64,000 bases of DNA from contig JALMGJ010000025.1 of the NCBI GenBank assembly GCA_023362775.1, positions 8,028,001 through 8,092,000 on the forward strand, given 5' to 3'. The notes beneath the pieces are model-generated. The model saw only the letters and a program-made list of their open reading frames with translations, did no database searches and was not told where the DNA came from. Both the position numbers and the translations under genes were made by a program. Positions within the stretch are counted from its first letter, which is position 1. Each line of letters begins with the position of its first letter. The DNA is from Charina bottae (Eukaryota; Chordata; Lepidosauria; Squamata; Charinaidae). Below are positions 55,045 through 64,000 of the stretch, piece after piece.

Positions 55045-55363
55045 AAGGTAAAGGTAAAGGTTTCCCCTGCACAGTCGTGTCCGACTCTAGGGGCCGGTGC
55101 TCATCTCCGTTTGTTAGCCGAAGAGCCAGCATTGTCCAAAGATGCTTCCGCGGTCATGTGGCCAGCATGATGCGTGCAGAACACTGTTACCAAATAGTGG
55201 TACCTATTCATCTACATGCATTTGCATGCTTTCGAATTTCTAGGTTGGCAAGAGCTGGGGCGAGTGCGGGAGCTCACTCCATCACGTGGGGCTAGGGATT
55301 CGAACCTCCGAACTTCCGATCAACAAGCCTGGCGTCTTAACCACTGAGCCATCGCGCCCCTTT
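55045..55363 (-). mobile_element. Sauria-type SINE
   Basis: 'aaggtaaaggtaaagg' and 'cagtcgtgtccgactctagg' at left, tRNA-like head at right ('gattcgaacctcc', 'ccactgagccatcg'). Exact 14-bp duplication 'tgttacaattatta' at 55031-55044 and 55364-55377. Confidence 0.96.
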
Positions 55364-55379
55364 TGTTACAATTATTACT

Positions 55380-55760
55380 GCCTATTTATTTATGTATTCA
55401 TTTAAGATATTTATATGGCTGTCCAACTCAGTCAATGTGATCCTGGACAGCTTGTAAAAGGAAAAAGAGAAAGAAAGGAGAAAAAATAATCAACCAACAT
55501 ATACAAAAAACAAAATATATAATTAAAGCTACTAAGACAATAAAATGGAGATCACAGTTGAATGTGTTATAATTCCTCAAATCATCCTTACCCAGGGTAG
55601 GCACTACCACTCAGAATGCCTCCTGGGTCCCATAACATGACTTTGTTTCAATGGGGGAAGCATATGTGAAGGGCAGAGACCCATGGAGCAGGTGGTTGTA
55701 CAAATCACCCAGTCCTATGCCAGTTGATAACCAGCACCTTGAATTGCTCGTGGAAGAGAG
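55380..55760 (-). pseudogene. old L2 LINE 3' fragment
   Basis: L2-type tail in reverse at 55380-55440 and 'aatgcctcctgggtcccata' near 55615, equivalent to the 'VGSRR/GTQ' region of L2. Short and diverged. Confidence 0.6.
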
Positions 55761-56043
55761 ATGACCCATGGGCATAACTTGAGACTAACAGGCAACACGA
55801 TAGTTTAAAAATTAATAGAAATCATAAGTATTGTGGAGGTTTAATTCATATGTTCATTTTATACCCAAGAAATTGAGCATATATTTTAGAAGCTGAAGTA
55901 CTGTATTAAAAAGGATGCAGCTCAGCTTTGTGCCCCTGGACTGGAAACTGATCACAGAAAGTAGACAGCTGTCCTTCCTTCAGAGTGTGAATGGAATGGT
56001 GTGAAAGGACACAGATACAACAAAACCCACTGTTTATTTAACA

Positions 56044-56346
56044 TAGGCTGACCATACATCCCGTTTTTTAAGCATTTTTCAACCGTACTGTCGTTTTCAT
56101 AAAAATCTCAATTTTGTCCTATTTTTCAAACCCAGCGGGAATGGCGCGGAAGGAGGATCCAAGCTGGAGCGCGGACCGGAGGGTGGGGTTTGCAGGTGGG
56201 AGCCAATCGCATGGACTGGGGGGTGGGGTTTGCAGGCGGGAGCCAATTGCGTGGACCAGGGGGCGGGGACCCCTGTATTTTTCATGAATACGGAATATTA
56301 CGTAAGACCCTGTCCCATTTTGCCATCCTGAAATATGGTCAGCCTA
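56044..56346. mobile_element. hAT MITE, group D
   Basis: Ends 'taggctgaccatacatcc' and 'aatatggtcagccta'; exact 8-bp duplication 'atttaaca' at 56036-56043 and 56347-56354. The centre (56181-56260) has two 40-bp GC-rich modules with GC box and GCCAAT, shared with the hAT MITE at 34242. Confidence 0.92.
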
Positions 56347-56640
56347 ATTTAACATGTTGATAATATCTAATAGGATAGAATCTTAATGGTGTGAAAAGCC
56401 AACAGAGAATCAATTTAAAAAGTTTATCAAGAGCATTCCAGTGTAAGGGTAGTACTATAATTTATGCTATTTTATATAATCTGTAGCCTTGCTGCAACTT
56501 CCTTGGGAGACTGGTGATCATTGTAGTGCATTCCAATAAAAATATTCCTTGTTTTTTTTAAATAAATTTTAAATTGCTTTTTAATTAATAACAAAAAAGA
56601 AAAGAAAAACACAACAACAACAACAACGGTTTGGGTTGAG

Positions 56641-57933
56641 ATGGCTTCTCCTTTCAAGGAGACTAGAAAGTCTCCTTTCAAGGAGACTGCTGTCAGGAAG
56701 AGACTAGAAGAGGACAGCACCCTGGAAAGGAGAAGCCATCTCAACCCAAACCAGATCTGCCATCTTCTGGACCTGTGTCTTAACACCACTTATTTCACAT
56801 ACAGAGGTGACTTTTACAGACAAAAACACGGCTGTGCCATGGGTTCTCCTGTGTCACCCATTGTGGCCAATTTATACATGGAAGAAGTGGAGAAGAAAGC
56901 ACTCAACACATTCCAGGGAACGGTGCCCACCCACTGGTTTAGGTATGTGGATGACACCTGGGTCAAAATCAAGGCCCAGGAAGTACAGGCCTTCACGGAC
57001 CATATAAACACTATAGATGCCAACATTAGCTTCACCAGAGAAGACACCAAGGACAACAGACTGGCATTCCTAGACTGTGAAGTCCTCATTGGGACCGGTG
57101 GCAAGCTAGAAATAGGGATCTACAGGAAACCCACACACACAGATCAATACCTGATGTTTGACTCCCACCATCCACTGCAGCACAAACTAGGAGTCATCAG
57201 GACATTGTCACACAGAGCAGAAACCATCCCCACCTCCATGGATTCCAAAAAGAATGAAAAGCAGCATCTGAGAACAGCTCTGCAGGCCTGTGGATATCCA
57301 AATTGGGCCTTCACCAAATCTAAGTCTACCAGACCTAAAACAGCGACAGATAGGGCTGAGACTCAGAGTAAACGGAAGAACCTGGTCATTCCTTACATGG
57401 CTGGCGTGTCTGAAAAGATCAAACGGATATTTGGCAAACACCACATACCTGTATATTTCAAACCCACCAACACACTGAGACAGAGGCTTGTACACCCCAA
57501 AGATCAAACTCCAAAACACAAGGAAAGCAATGTAGTGTATGCAATCCAGTGCAGTGAGGAGTGCTCTGAACTCTACATTGGAGAAACCAAACAACCTTTG
57601 TACAGGAGGATGGCCCAACACAGGAGAAGTAACACCACAGGACCAGAGTCAGCAGTTTATCTTCATCTAAAGGAAAAAGGACACTCATTTGAGGACATTA
57701 ATGTTCACATTTTAGACAGAGAAGATAGGTGGTTTGAGAGAGGGGTCAAGGAATCCATTCATGCCAACTTGGAAAATCCTTCCTTGAATAGAGGTGGGGG
57801 CCTCAGGCATAACCTTTCCCCTATCTTCCTTCCTGCTTTGTCTTCTGTGCCTAGGAAGATTAAGACCATTTCACAAGCTCAACAGCAGCAGGGTAATCTT
57901 AACGATCCTCCTTTAGATGATAAAGGGACTTAG
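56641..57933 (+). CDS. Penelope reverse transcriptase with GIY-YIG endonuclease, partial
   Basis: The open frame has 430 codons and no internal stop. Penelope proteins copy element RNA and nick target DNA with a GIY-YIG nuclease. Visible: 'HGCAMGSPVSPIVANLYMEE' at about residues 63-82 (RT palm), catalytic 'FRYVDDTW' at about 100-107, 'LAFLDCEV' at about 140, 'IYRKPTHTDQYL' at about 160, and GIY-YIG-like 'VVYAIQC' with 'ELYIGETKQPLYRRM' at about 298-322. It ends TAG at 57931. The first 25-30 codons are in the duplicated foldback, so the ATG is probably not native, and the N-terminal part of the protein is missing. No decay in over 1.2 kb implies recent insertion or recent activity of the family. 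Confidence 0.9.
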   Translation: MASPFKETRKSPFKETAVRKRLEEDSTLERRSHLNPNQICHLLDLCLNTTYFTYRGDFYRQKHGCAMGSPVSPIVANLYMEEVEKKALNTFQGTVPTHWFRYVDDTWVKIKAQEVQAFTDHINTIDANISFTREDTKDNRLAFLDCEVLIGTGGKLEIGIYRKPTHTDQYLMFDSHHPLQHKLGVIRTLSHRAETIPTSMDSKKNEKQHLRTALQACGYPNWAFTKSKSTRPKTATDRAETQSKRKNLVIPYMAGVSEKIKRIFGKHHIPVYFKPTNTLRQRLVHPKDQTPKHKESNVVYAIQCSEECSELYIGETKQPLYRRMAQHRRSNTTGPESAVYLHLKEKGHSFEDINVHILDREDRWFERGVKESIHANLENPSLNRGGGLRHNLSPIFLPALSSVPRKIKTISQAQQQQGNLNDPPLDDKGT

Positions 57934-58034
57934 AAACAAACATCTCAAAAATAACCATGACCTAGCCCCAGGTGCAAGGTCACACAGCCAGCCTAGAAAC
58001 ATATTTAAGGATTCCCTTACTAACTTTACTCAGA

Positions 58035-58065
58035 CTGAAGAAGCTCCTTGGATAAGGAGTGAAAC
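58035..58065 (+). ncRNA. hammerhead-ribozyme-like motif of Penelope 3' region
   Basis: 'CTGAAGA' fits the CUGANGA core, followed by a stem (CTCCTT with AAGGAG, loop GGAT) and then 'GAAAC', the second core box. Penelope-like elements are known to carry hammerhead motifs. Stem III would be minimal, and I could not place the cleavage site or stem I with confidence. Confidence 0.6.
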
Positions 58066-58125
58066 GTTTCCACTAAGAAAATAGAAATCCAGTTGACATG
58101 ATTCAAGCCACAGATTTCCTTCCAA

Positions 58126-59049
58126 CAGTATTGATGAAGAATAAACCCATCCCCTCTCCTATGAAGGTTACAATGGAAGATGGAAAATTGGCAAGACAAC
58201 CAGGAAGAGCCAGAGCAGGGGTTAGTAGATGCCCTTGAAGTTATGTGAGGCATTCTCCCCCAATAGGTGCTGTAGGAAGGGTGTTCCTATTCACAAAATG
58301 CCAACCAAGGGAACACAATATTCTAGTAATTTGTCCTTTGAAGAAAGTACTTGTCATCTCTCTAGTTCACCTTTTCACAGGAACCTCCCTTTTCCTTCCC
58401 TGTGTTCTGTTCTGGATGGATGGGTCACTCTGTGATTGAGGTTGCACAAAATTTATTATAAGTAAGTGGACACATTTTCAACCAAACACTGAGCTCTAGC
58501 TGCTTATCATGTTTATTTTCTAAGGCTGTGGGGTCCAGAGGCATTCTTGCAAATAAAAATGTTCCTGAAGGCTAGAACTTTGCTTGCCTGCTGCCCTCCC
58601 TGGCTTTTAAATTAAAAGAATTTCTGAAATATGTCAAAAAAAAAATCAGATGGGGCAAGGAGTTGGATAGGTACGTATCTCTGGGCATACTGCTGCCCCT
58701 AGAGACCATGCACCAGACCTCAAGGATAGACTAACATGGGAAAGGTTGGATGTGAGAAAAGACCGTCAAACATATGTTAACTTGAGTTTGCAGTTGATAA
58801 GATACATTGGTTTTCAGCAGAATTTTTACTAAGAGGAAAGAACATCAAAGCTACTGTTCCAGTTTGCAGTGACGCGTATGTAGCACTTGCTTCTTTTGAG
58901 GGTTAGTGTGTAAGAAATGCCTGGGCTTGTCCATGGGGCCCATTAATGAGGGATTGCCACACTGAGACCAGGGAACCTGAGGGAAAAAGGTTCCTTCAAG
59001 CAGAATGCAAAGAATATACATTCAAGCCTTGTTACCAAACTTTCACTGA
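58126..59049. other. no gene seen
   Basis: Mixed composition, nothing recognised. Confidence 0.4.
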
Positions 59050-59200
59050 GGTTACAGATATGCAGAGAGCATTGCTCAGCATTTACGGTATGGCTAATTT
59101 CACAGATTTCATAGAATTACAGCAGTCGGGCCATTGAATCCCCTTCTGCTTGGTGCAAAGGTTCAGATCAAAGCATCCCAGATGTATGGAATGATGGAGA
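59050..59200 (-). mobile_element. CR1 3'-end relic
   Basis: 'tttcatagaattacagcagtc' and 'gaatccccttctgcttgg' resemble the reversed CR1 3' end ('catagaat..', 'tccaacccc.ctgc'). It may belong with the CR1 RT relic to the right. Confidence 0.6.
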
Positions 59201-59599
59201 ACTGGTTTGACATTATGTTTAGGTATTTTAAGACTGCTATTACACTGCCAGTTCTTTCCGTCTGTCTTTGTAAGACTAAATTTCTACACCCCTGTTCATC
59301 CTTGTTACCTTGCTTAACCGTTCTTTCTATCGGAAAATGTTTTTACATATTCAGCCTGATACATATTTTATTTCCTTTTAATGAAACCCATTTGTCTGTG
59401 TCCTGCTCTCTATTTCAACACAGAGCAGGTTTCCCCTCCCTTGAACAGCACAGCTGTTATTATATCTTGTCTTAACCTTTTCTTATGCAAGTTAAACATT
59501 CCGGGCATTCACCATTCTTCCTCAGACTTAGTTTTCGGACTACTTATCAGCCTGGTAATCTTCTGAACTCACACCAGCTTCACTGTGCCTATTTACTCA
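59201..59599. other. no clear element
   Basis: Possibly the most diverged part of the CR1 relic, but no motif was identified. Confidence 0.3.
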
Positions 59600-60790
59600 G
59601 ACCATGATTGTATTGGCTGTCGTAGCTGCTGTATCATACTTCTTGCTTGGGTCCAACTGGTAATGTTAGTACTCTTAGATCCTTCCCATATATACTGCTG
59701 CCAAGCCAGATCTCCCCAATGCTGTACTTATGCTTTTGGGGTTTTTTACATGTGTTACAACTGAACATCATTCCACAGTTGGATTTCATCCTATGTTCAA
59801 GCCTGTCATTCTGAGTTGTGATTTTGCTCTTTACTTTATTAGCCAATTCTCTTGGCTAATTTGATAAATAATTTTAATAAATAATTATTAATTTAATAAA
59901 TTTGATAAGAATCCCTTCCATTCCTCAAGGCCATTTATAAAAGCATTGAATAGCTTCAAGCTGAGACTGGGGCCATGAAGCATCCTACTTGATCCTTCAA
60001 GATGATGCAGAACCATTTATGAACACTCTTTGGGGATGGCTGTTCATTTGCAAGTTTGCAAATCTAGTGGACTTTAGTACCATCGAGCCTGCATATTGTC
60101 CCAAGGTTATCATGAAATGTCTTGTTAAATGCTTTAGTGATATTTAAGTATCTACAACATTTCCTTAATCTACCAAACTAGTCACTCTATCAAAAAAAGA
60201 TAAATTTAATCTAATAAATCTTGTTTTTGACAAATCCATGCTGGCTCCTGGTAACAGCATTGTTCTTTTCTAAATGCTCACAGACATGCTGCTCAACACT
60301 CTGTTCTAGCACCTTTAATGTACCTTGACATTAAAACTAACTGGTCTGTAATACTCCTTCTTTCTCCTGTTGAATACTGTGGTTATGTTATCTCTTCTCC
60401 AGTCTCCAGGAGTTTTAAAAGTTTACCGTCAGTGGTTCTGAAATCACTTCTACTAGCAACACATACAGCAACACATACTGGATGCAGTTCATCTGGCCCT
60501 GGAAACTTGAATTCTTTTAGGTTAGCAAGGTGGGTTCTTACTACTCTTGTATCAGTCCTAATCTGTGTTCCACTCTTTCCTCAATCATGTTAGGAAGAAT
60601 TGTTAACTGCCTTTTGTTAATTGTTCTGCCTTCTCTTTATTCACATTACTGCTTCTCCACTTTTCTTGCACGACAGATCAACAGTATCTTTGATTTTTCT
60701 CTCATCTTGAAGATACTCTCAAATTCTTCTCATTTTATTTTGCTTTCCTCACTAGCTTTGCATCAGTTCTGATCCAGAATTGGATAGCCT
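59600..60790 (-). pseudogene. CR1 LINE ORF2 relic
   Basis: The nucleotide order matches CR1 ORF2 reversed: 'gatgatgcagaaccatttat' and 'gaacactctttggg' (about 60000), 'acaaatccatgctggctcc' (about 60230), 'aactggtctgtaatactcc' (about 60340), 'ggttctgaaatcacttctac' (about 60433) and 'gcagttcatctggccctgg' (about 60483). All frames are broken. Identification relies on familiarity with this conserved stretch. Confidence 0.75.
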
Positions 60791-60875
60791 GGGAGAACCT
60801 CCTGCCAGTGCTACAGGAGAAGGCTCCTTTTGGCCTTGTCCTGCTACATTCCCTCTGCCCTTCAAAGATGCACTA

Positions 60876-61285
60876 CAGGTAGTCCTCACTTAATGACCAC
60901 AATTGGGACCAGAATTTTGGTTGCTAAGTGAAGCGGTCATTAAGCAAATCCAACCCAATTTTATGACCTTTTTTGAGGCAGTCATTAAGCAAATCACCAT
61001 GGCTGTTAAGCGAACCACCTGGTCGTTAAGTGAATCACACAGTTCCCCATTGATTTTGCTTGCCAGAAGCCAGCCAGGAAGGTCGAAATAGACAATCATG
61101 TGGCCATGGGACGCTGCGACGTTCATAAATGCAAACCGGTTGCCAAGTGCCCAAACAGTGATCATGTGACCATGGGGATGCTGTGATGGTCATAAGTGTG
61201 AGGACGATGCATAAGTCGGTTTTCCCAGCACCATTGTAAGTCTGAACCATCACTAAATGAATGGTTGTTAAGTGAGGACTACCTG
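60876..61285. mobile_element. Tc1/mariner (Tigger-type) MITE
   Basis: Ends 'caggtagtcctcacttaatg' and its near complement 'ttgttaagtgaggactacctg', flanked by TA at 60874-60875 and 61286-61287. The interior has repeated 'ggtc.ttaag.gaa' motifs. A fragment of the same family is at about 545-665. Confidence 0.93.
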
Positions 61286-61287
61286 TA

Positions 61288-62908
61288 TCCTGTTCTGCAA
61301 TGTCTCTTTTTCTGTGAGAGAATGCAGACATGGCCTTGGGAGGGGGGAAGGGAACAAGGAACAGTTAAGGGAGGAGAAAAGTTTAGTTAGTCCCAAGGAG
61401 AAAGTATGAGAAAGAAACTCAAAATGTTATCGGTTCAAATTGAAAAGTGCTTTAGGAAGTCATTTGTAAGTTTATGGGTACTCTAGTGTGATAGCAAACT
61501 TTTTACTTTTCCTGCCAAGCCATGGAGACATTGTGCCTCCTTGAAAGGAAAAGGAGGCCCAGGCCTGCCATAGGAAATCTGGGATTAAACTGCAAACCTG
61601 ACATGAATTCCAAATGAGACTCCAGAGCAGGCTTTCCCCCCTTTACTTGCTTATAAAGTGTTCAGCTTGGCCAGTGGAAAAATACCTCTTTGTTTTCACT
61701 GGAGCTTAACATGTTTTGTCACAATTCATATTCTCGTTCAAAATACCTTGTTATAAAAAAGATGTAACTTGTTATAACTTTTTTAAAATAGCAGAAGTCT
61801 GCTTCCTTTATCTTTCGGTATTCATATATTTGGGAAAATCCTGCCGTGTTGAGGATTGCTGAAGCTGAACCTCAAATTTTGGCACAGAAACAACATTCAA
61901 CATTCATTTCGACCAGCAATGAACATACAACTGTGATATATTTTGAACTATTGTAAAAAGACATTTCACTGTTCCAAACAAAATGGAATAAACTTACGTC
62001 TCTTCATCCATTATTAACTTTGGGAAACCCCGGAAGGTTTAAGATTGCCAAATGATGGCTGTGAAGACTGCTTCTCTACTGTATCAATTCAGTGTGAGGG
62101 AAATGGGAAGACAGGGTAGTTATCTTTATTTAACTATGGCATATGTCTTTCTAAAATTTAAAAAAATTCTGAAGGAGCTATTAAAGTCAAAAACTACAGT
62201 TTACTTTTACTGTACTACAAAAGTTATTTTTCACATGAGAAAGAGAGTACACATATAGCAAAAACGAAACAAATCAGAACAAACACATAGGCTGGTATAC
62301 TGCTTGTAAAAATCCTACCACAGAGATGTAGAGAAAGTCAAAGACAAAGATTGGAAAGGAGGCATTCTAAAAGTGGCAATACCTGTTGGTGAAAGGATGG
62401 GCTCCTTTAATAAGATAAAGAGGTTTCGAGGGAGAAAGAAGGCAAAGCAGCATAAGGGAGAAACAGAAATCCTTGACTTCTGGTTGGATTATGAGTAAAA
62501 ATACCCTAGACTGAACACTGTCTATCTTTTTATCTGCAAGTTTTTGGGCATAAATGGGATTGGACAAATGTTGGAACTCTGCAGTAGCAATCTGAACCGG
62601 ACTAAGGAACAAGTCTCTCTGAGCTCTGATTTATTAGGGAAAAAAAGGTAAAGGTGACAGCCCAAGAATTCCAACAAATCCTTCTGTTTTCAAATGTGGA
62701 CCTTGTATATACTATAGGCAATACTTTCTCCCATGCTTTCAGTGAAGTAGGGAGGAGGCTTGCCACTTCTGAGAATGAGGCTGGCCTCCATTTGGACACT
62801 ACTTGCACAGTGGCTAATGGCTTCCCAACCAATGTGAGGATCCAGTTTCACATCAGTTTACAGATACTGTCATGGGTAATGCGGTAACTAAAAAGTCAGG
62901 CATTTGCA
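61288..62908. other. no gene seen
   Basis: Unique-looking DNA. An open frame at 62654-62887 has no recognised domain or splice context. Nothing else supported. Confidence 0.4.
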
Positions 62909-63245
62909 TGGGCGTGGTGGCTCAGCGGGTAAGATGCCAGGCTTGTCGATCAGAAGATCGCAAGTTTGGAGGTTCGAATCCCTAGCCCCGCGTGACGGAG
63001 TGAGTTCCCACACTCGCCCCAGCTCATGCCAACCTAGCAATTCAAAAGGATGCAAATGCAAGTAGATTAATAGGTACCACTTTGGTGGGTAGGTAACAGC
63101 GTTCCGCATGCATCATGCCGGCCACATGACCGTGGAAGCATCTTTGGACAACGCTGGCTCTTCAGCTAACAAACAGAGATGAGCACCGGCCCCTTGAGTT
63201 GGACATGACTGCACAAATGTGCGGGGGTAACCTTTACCTTTTAAC
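62909..63245 (+). mobile_element. Sauria-type SINE
   Basis: Head 'gggcgtggtggctcagcggg' and B box 'ggttcgaatccc', Bov-B-like end 'gagttggacatgactgc' and 'aacctttacctttt'. Related to 5990, 41308 and 55045. No convincing target duplication read. Confidence 0.92.
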
Positions 63246-64000
63246 TGTTTTTAGGAAGAAGCCTTTTAATCAACAAAAGAAACATGTCTTTTTACATTAA
63301 TCAATAGGGCAAATGTTTAACCATTAGTTTTAGATCTTGACATTTGGAGCATTATTTCTAACAGAATCCCTCAAATATTTTTCCTTGCAACACAGCGAAT
63401 CTCAGATTTTATCCCTGAATATTTTTTTGTTCTTCAGGAACTTGATAATATCTTGAGTAATGGCTTTACCTGTCAAAGAATGAACAGTTGAGAGAAGGCT
63501 TACTACACTAGTGTCCATAGTTTGCTTATTTTTGAATTAATTTCCTTTCAATTTAGACATTTTCTAATAACATAAGGAATTATTCCCCACACGAATCTGA
63601 CATACGTTTATAAAACAGATTAAAAATGTCATTATTCTTTTCCATGGCAACATTAGCATAATGTTAGGTACTGTTGAAATTTTGTGAAATACCTTCAGTA
63701 TTAAGAAGCATAGATACTGAACTGTCAAACCTACTATCCTGTTAAAGCAACATTTTCCAAGCTAGTAGTGGCTCTGAATTTTGGAAACTATAGTCCCAAG
63801 TATCTGGATGACCCAAGCATTGGGAAGACTATTTTAAAATATTATCTTTCCATAAAATTGTTTTCCTGACTCATTTGGACCAAAGACCCTCATAGCTTTT
63901 TATCCCTCCTTCACTGCTGTGACAAACAGATTTCAAGAATTGTTACACAGCATGTGTTACAACAAGCACGATACCAGTGAAGAGGAAAGGAATATTTGGG
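63246..64000. other. no gene seen
   Basis: AT-rich; 63775-63830 ('ggaaactatagtcccaagta') may be a degraded SINE or MITE end. Nothing else. Confidence 0.4.

Larger units (their letters stand above)
56628..58125 (+). mobile_element. Penelope-like element, 5'-truncated
   Basis: Contains a Penelope RT plus GIY-YIG frame (56641-57933) and a 3' region with 'ctgaagaagctccttggat' and 'gtgaaacgtttcc', characteristic of Penelope elements. The left edge has a 28-bp perfect inverted repeat (56628-56655 against 56725-56752), as expected from a foldback at truncation. The right edge is uncertain, near 58125. Confidence 0.92.

Noticed and set aside
62654..62887. 77-codon open frame as possible host exon
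   Set aside because: No recognised domain and no supporting splice context; short open frames of this size are expected by chance.

Overview
This window looks like intergenic or intronic DNA from a squamate reptile (lizard or snake), at contig level and almost wholly shaped by transposable elements. The call rests on the mix of families: Sauria-type tRNA SINEs with Bov-B-like 3' ends, Bov-B/RTE LINEs, L2 and CR1 LINEs, L1-type ORF1 copies, a Penelope-like element, a Ty1/copia LTR element, many hAT elements and dense microsatellites including a (GATA)n/(GACA)n block. I find no convincing host protein-coding gene, rRNA, functional tRNA or CRISPR array.

Layout. 1-3.9 kb: a tRNA SINE cut by the window edge, a 155-bp inverted repeat, and a small hAT MITE (1964-2197). 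3.9-10.6 kb: a decayed autonomous hAT element (3880-10604) with a ZBED-type transposase pseudogene, itself invaded by a Sauria SINE (5990-6312) and a Ty1/copia element (6406-10436). 10.9-15.1 kb: rearranged RTE pieces, a solo copia LTR (11032-11722) and an internally deleted L2 with a 33-bp repeat ORF. 15.8-20.9 kb: an ORF1-only L1 derivative ('half-LINE') that was later hit by a 5'-truncated Bov-B (15967-18191) and by a tRNA SINE with an L2-like tail. 21-25.5 kb: old RTE and L2 relics and a hAT MITE. 25.5-34.2 kb: mostly featureless AT-rich DNA with L2, CR1 and microsatellites. 34.2-37.5 kb: a hAT MITE containing a second hAT element whose interior is a GC-rich 178-bp tandem array followed by inverted copies. 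37.5-49.7 kb: L2, SINE, a further hAT MITE, a second half-LINE inside another hAT MITE, a possible third half-LINE, and long microsatellites. 50.4-64 kb: L2 copies, a Bov-B tail, SINEs, another hAT MITE, a Penelope element with an open 430-codon frame and a hammerhead-like motif, a CR1 remnant, a mariner/Tigger-type MITE and a last SINE.

Relations between elements. The hAT MITEs at 1964 and 48561 carry both termini of the 3880-10604 element and so look like its deletion derivatives. Bov-B/RTE is the likely mobilising partner of the Sauria SINEs, L2 of the chimeric SINE at 18346, and L1 of the half-LINEs. Exact target-site duplications were read for most insertions, so nesting order is well supported. 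Family names come from recalled motifs, not from a database search.
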